DNA from: Saccoglossus kowalevskii
Lineage: Eukaryota; Hemichordata; Enteropneusta; Harrimaniidae
Assembly: GCF_000003605.2 (NCBI RefSeq)
Contig: NW_003152751.1
Span: 66,097-95,983 of the forward strand
DNA: 29,887 bases
Reading direction: 5' to 3'
Shown here piece by piece: positions 28,255-29,887 of this stretch. The position numbers and the translations under genes are program-made. The notes under the pieces were generated by a model, which worked only from the letters and a program-made list of their open reading frames with translations, was not told where the DNA came from and made no database searches. The stretch's first letter is position 1. Every line of letters begins with the position of its first letter.

Positions 28255-29211
28255 GTAAGAAAATGAATATTTACGATTTGTTTTCGCAGTTATGTCACAA
28301 TCACTGTTACGAATATTGCAAACTGTTCATTTAGTCTTACTTACGGCGCAAATTAAAAATTGTGACACGCTCGTGGTGCTGAGAACAATGGTGTTGGTTG
28401 GTCTACTGTCACACAACTCGGTACAAAGACAACGATGTTTTATTTGATTATAACTAAAATGGCATAAATAAAAACCATTTCCAAAAAAAAAAATGTTACC
28501 ATTGTTATCGACAATATGTGTGTGTGTGATTTCACATCTGCCGATAATCGTCGTGTATTACATTATACAAATGACTCGCGCTAAAATAAATTTCAAATAA
28601 ATATTTGAATAATATTTTTTGGGGTTCTGAAATTAACAAAAACCCAGCACGTTTGAACGATTTATAAAAAAAATAGTATAAAAAATACTTTCAACTTGAC
28701 TGATTAGTAATCACAATATAAATGTATAATTCTATGTCAATGACGAAGAGGTGTGCAGACACACTTATTGAATAAAAAATGTATTTGTACAAAAAACCTG
28801 CTTTTTTATTTTCAATTGTAAGAAATCATTAGTTTATCATGATTTAGTATCAAGTACGATTATTAAATCGTGCCACCAAAGTACGAAAATGTATTCAAAT
28901 ACTAACTCCACTCTATCTTGATTCATAAGTTCATTGAACTTCGTTCTTTGGTTTGGCCATTTAAGTGAATGCTTTCTTATTTACAGAATCATCGAAAGCT
29001 ACGAATATAGCTATCGGCAAACCGACAGAACAGAGCTCCACTGATTGGCATGCCGAGTCAAGAAAAGCTGTGGACGGGGATTCGGACGGCGAATTTTGCC
29101 ATGGGTCATGTACGCTTACAAAGATCGAGTTCGACCCTTGGTGGAAAACAAACCTGCTCAAGTCGAGGAGTGTGTATTCAATATCGCTGAAAAACAGAGA
29201 AGACTGTTGTT
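28188..29211 (+). CDS. Secreted fucolectin-type (F5/8-like) lectin, 5' part
   Basis: Exon 1 (28188-28254) encodes the signal peptide MRTQFAVSLFLVQLLCINCQ plus two residues and ends in phase 1 at G|gtaaga. Exon 2 (28987-29211, acceptor tttacag, phase 1 to 1) encodes NIAIGKPTEQSS, DWHAESRKAVDGD, FCHGSCTLTK, FDPWWKTNL, VYSISLKNREDCC. This is the N-terminal two thirds of the fucolectin/tachylectin-4/pentraxin-1 (FTP) domain: NvA.gk.t.qSS....as.AvDG......C..t...~.pWW.vdL....I..v.l.NR.DCC. The expected next exon (RL...V.vG) is not found before the right edge, so the gene probably continues outside. These lectins are secreted and bind fucosylated glycans in innate recognition or fertilisation. It has no inactivating change, though Lys replaces the usual Val/Asp after WW and the strand before it is short. 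Confidence 0.85.
28255..28986 (+). other. Fucolectin intron 1
   Basis: 732 bp with GT...AG ends and a pyrimidine tract before the acceptor (tttcttatttacag). AT-rich, with an 11-base A run near 28483 and a short (TG)n at 28517. No other feature is seen. Confidence 0.75.
28987..29211 (+). CDS. Fucolectin gene exon 2 (FTP lectin domain)
   Basis: 75 residues of the domain, beginning right after the signal peptide and ending at the DCC motif, with a strong donor T|gtaagt at 29212. The minus-strand frame opposite it is a shadow. Confidence 0.88.
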
Positions 29212-29887
29212 GTAAGTAAACGCTGAGTGCATATATGTGTATATTTTGAATTGGTTGACGTGTTCGCTTCAGTTATTTTGATGTCTAAGCGCTAAGAGAA
29301 CGTAGCTTTTAGTAATCTGAGCTCGGGGTATACTAGTAAATGTATTAAGCAAAAACAAAAGTATTGTGAATTGTGTATGCTATAAACTTTTGTTCTGGTA
29401 GCGCTCCCCACACGAGTCATATTTCGACCACTATTATGTATCAATAGTTGCTCTAATATCAGGGGGAAATCTTCTTTCTCTCGGGTTCTCCACACTTGTC
29501 AGGGGGAAACTCGTCTCGTCTCTCTATCTCGTCCCCTTGAGGTACGGGATCGGGAAAGTCACTTATACTTTACAGTCAAATAAGACGCACACAACGAAAT
29601 ACGTTTCAGCTCTCGTCTTAGTCGATCAATCGAGCACACTATAAGACACAGCGCCCTGGGGAAAAAATCCCCAAGACTCTCGCAAGGCTGACCCAAGACT
29701 CGCCCAAGACTGGACTGCCTCAAGGCTCGCCCCTGGACTCTCTCGGACTGCGTCTGTCGTGGAGTATTCGCCAAGACCAACTCAAACTCTCTTTATTCAT
29801 TTTCAAAACTCTAACCAATTACAAAACAGTAAAAGACTCTAGGGCGTAACCTTCAATCATAAAGCCAATCACACTAAGTACTGAATA
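29212..29887. other. Intron or retroelement-like sequence at right edge
   Basis: The stretch from the donor at 29212 to the edge has no recognisable exon. 29430-29780 is GC-richer with short repeated words such as 'caagactcgccc', 'ctctcg' and 'agggggaaa'. On the minus strand an AATAAA-like region (about 29795) is followed by several hundred bases without a gene and a 'gtggggagcgctaccaga' word near 29400. This arrangement would fit the 5' LTR and primer-binding region of a minus-strand LTR element, but neither LTR end nor coding region is visible. Confidence 0.25.

Overview
This window looks like part of a draft genome scaffold from a marine invertebrate animal. Its two best genes have short exons with GT/AG junctions and extracellular modules, the DNA is AT-rich, and decayed transposons, microsatellites and tandem 'tccgtccg' intron repeats are common. 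An intact TRIM-type RING/B-box/NHL gene without introns in its coding region, a von Willebrand D-type secreted protein and a fucolectin-type lectin fit a deuterostome such as a hemichordate or lancelet, or a lophotrochozoan. The sequence alone does not name the species.

Layout. 1-9690 is repeat-rich DNA without an intact gene. It holds a non-coding block (1-1788) that recurs after the gap, a hAT-type transposase relic (minus, 3477-3860), a broken L1/Tx1-like LINE (plus, 5956-7760), a second recurring block (about 8246-9690), and inside that block an 885-bp element flanked by TTAA. 9690-11690 is intergenic. 11695-18043 is a 13-exon plus-strand gene: signal peptide, TSP1-like, a GCYKDT-like cysteine module, a WAP-like module, somatomedin B-like, VWD, C8, TIL and the start of a further module. 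All exon phases agree. One in-frame TAG sits where TSP1 repeats have a tryptophan. The gene runs into a 332-base N gap (18171-18502).

18503-21857 is the second copy of the two non-coding blocks, with different transposon debris between them. 21860-23250 is non-genic. 23427-25382 (minus) is the intact TRIM-NHL gene. 25570-28187 holds a 98-bp transposon miniature, a possible small or orphan exon pair and a 33-bp minisatellite. 28188-29211 is the start of a plus-strand gene with a signal peptide and a fucolectin (F5/8-type) domain; it probably continues past the right edge. 29430-29887 is GC-richer and may contain a retroelement terminus.

The genes do not form a pathway. Two (VWD protein and fucolectin) encode secreted proteins of the mucus, matrix or defence kind, and one encodes a probable cytosolic E3 ubiquitin ligase. 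The most informative signals are structural: base 1 of the window aligns with the first base after the N gap, the two copies differ by recognisable insertions, and one copy preserves the near-empty site of a TTAA transposon.
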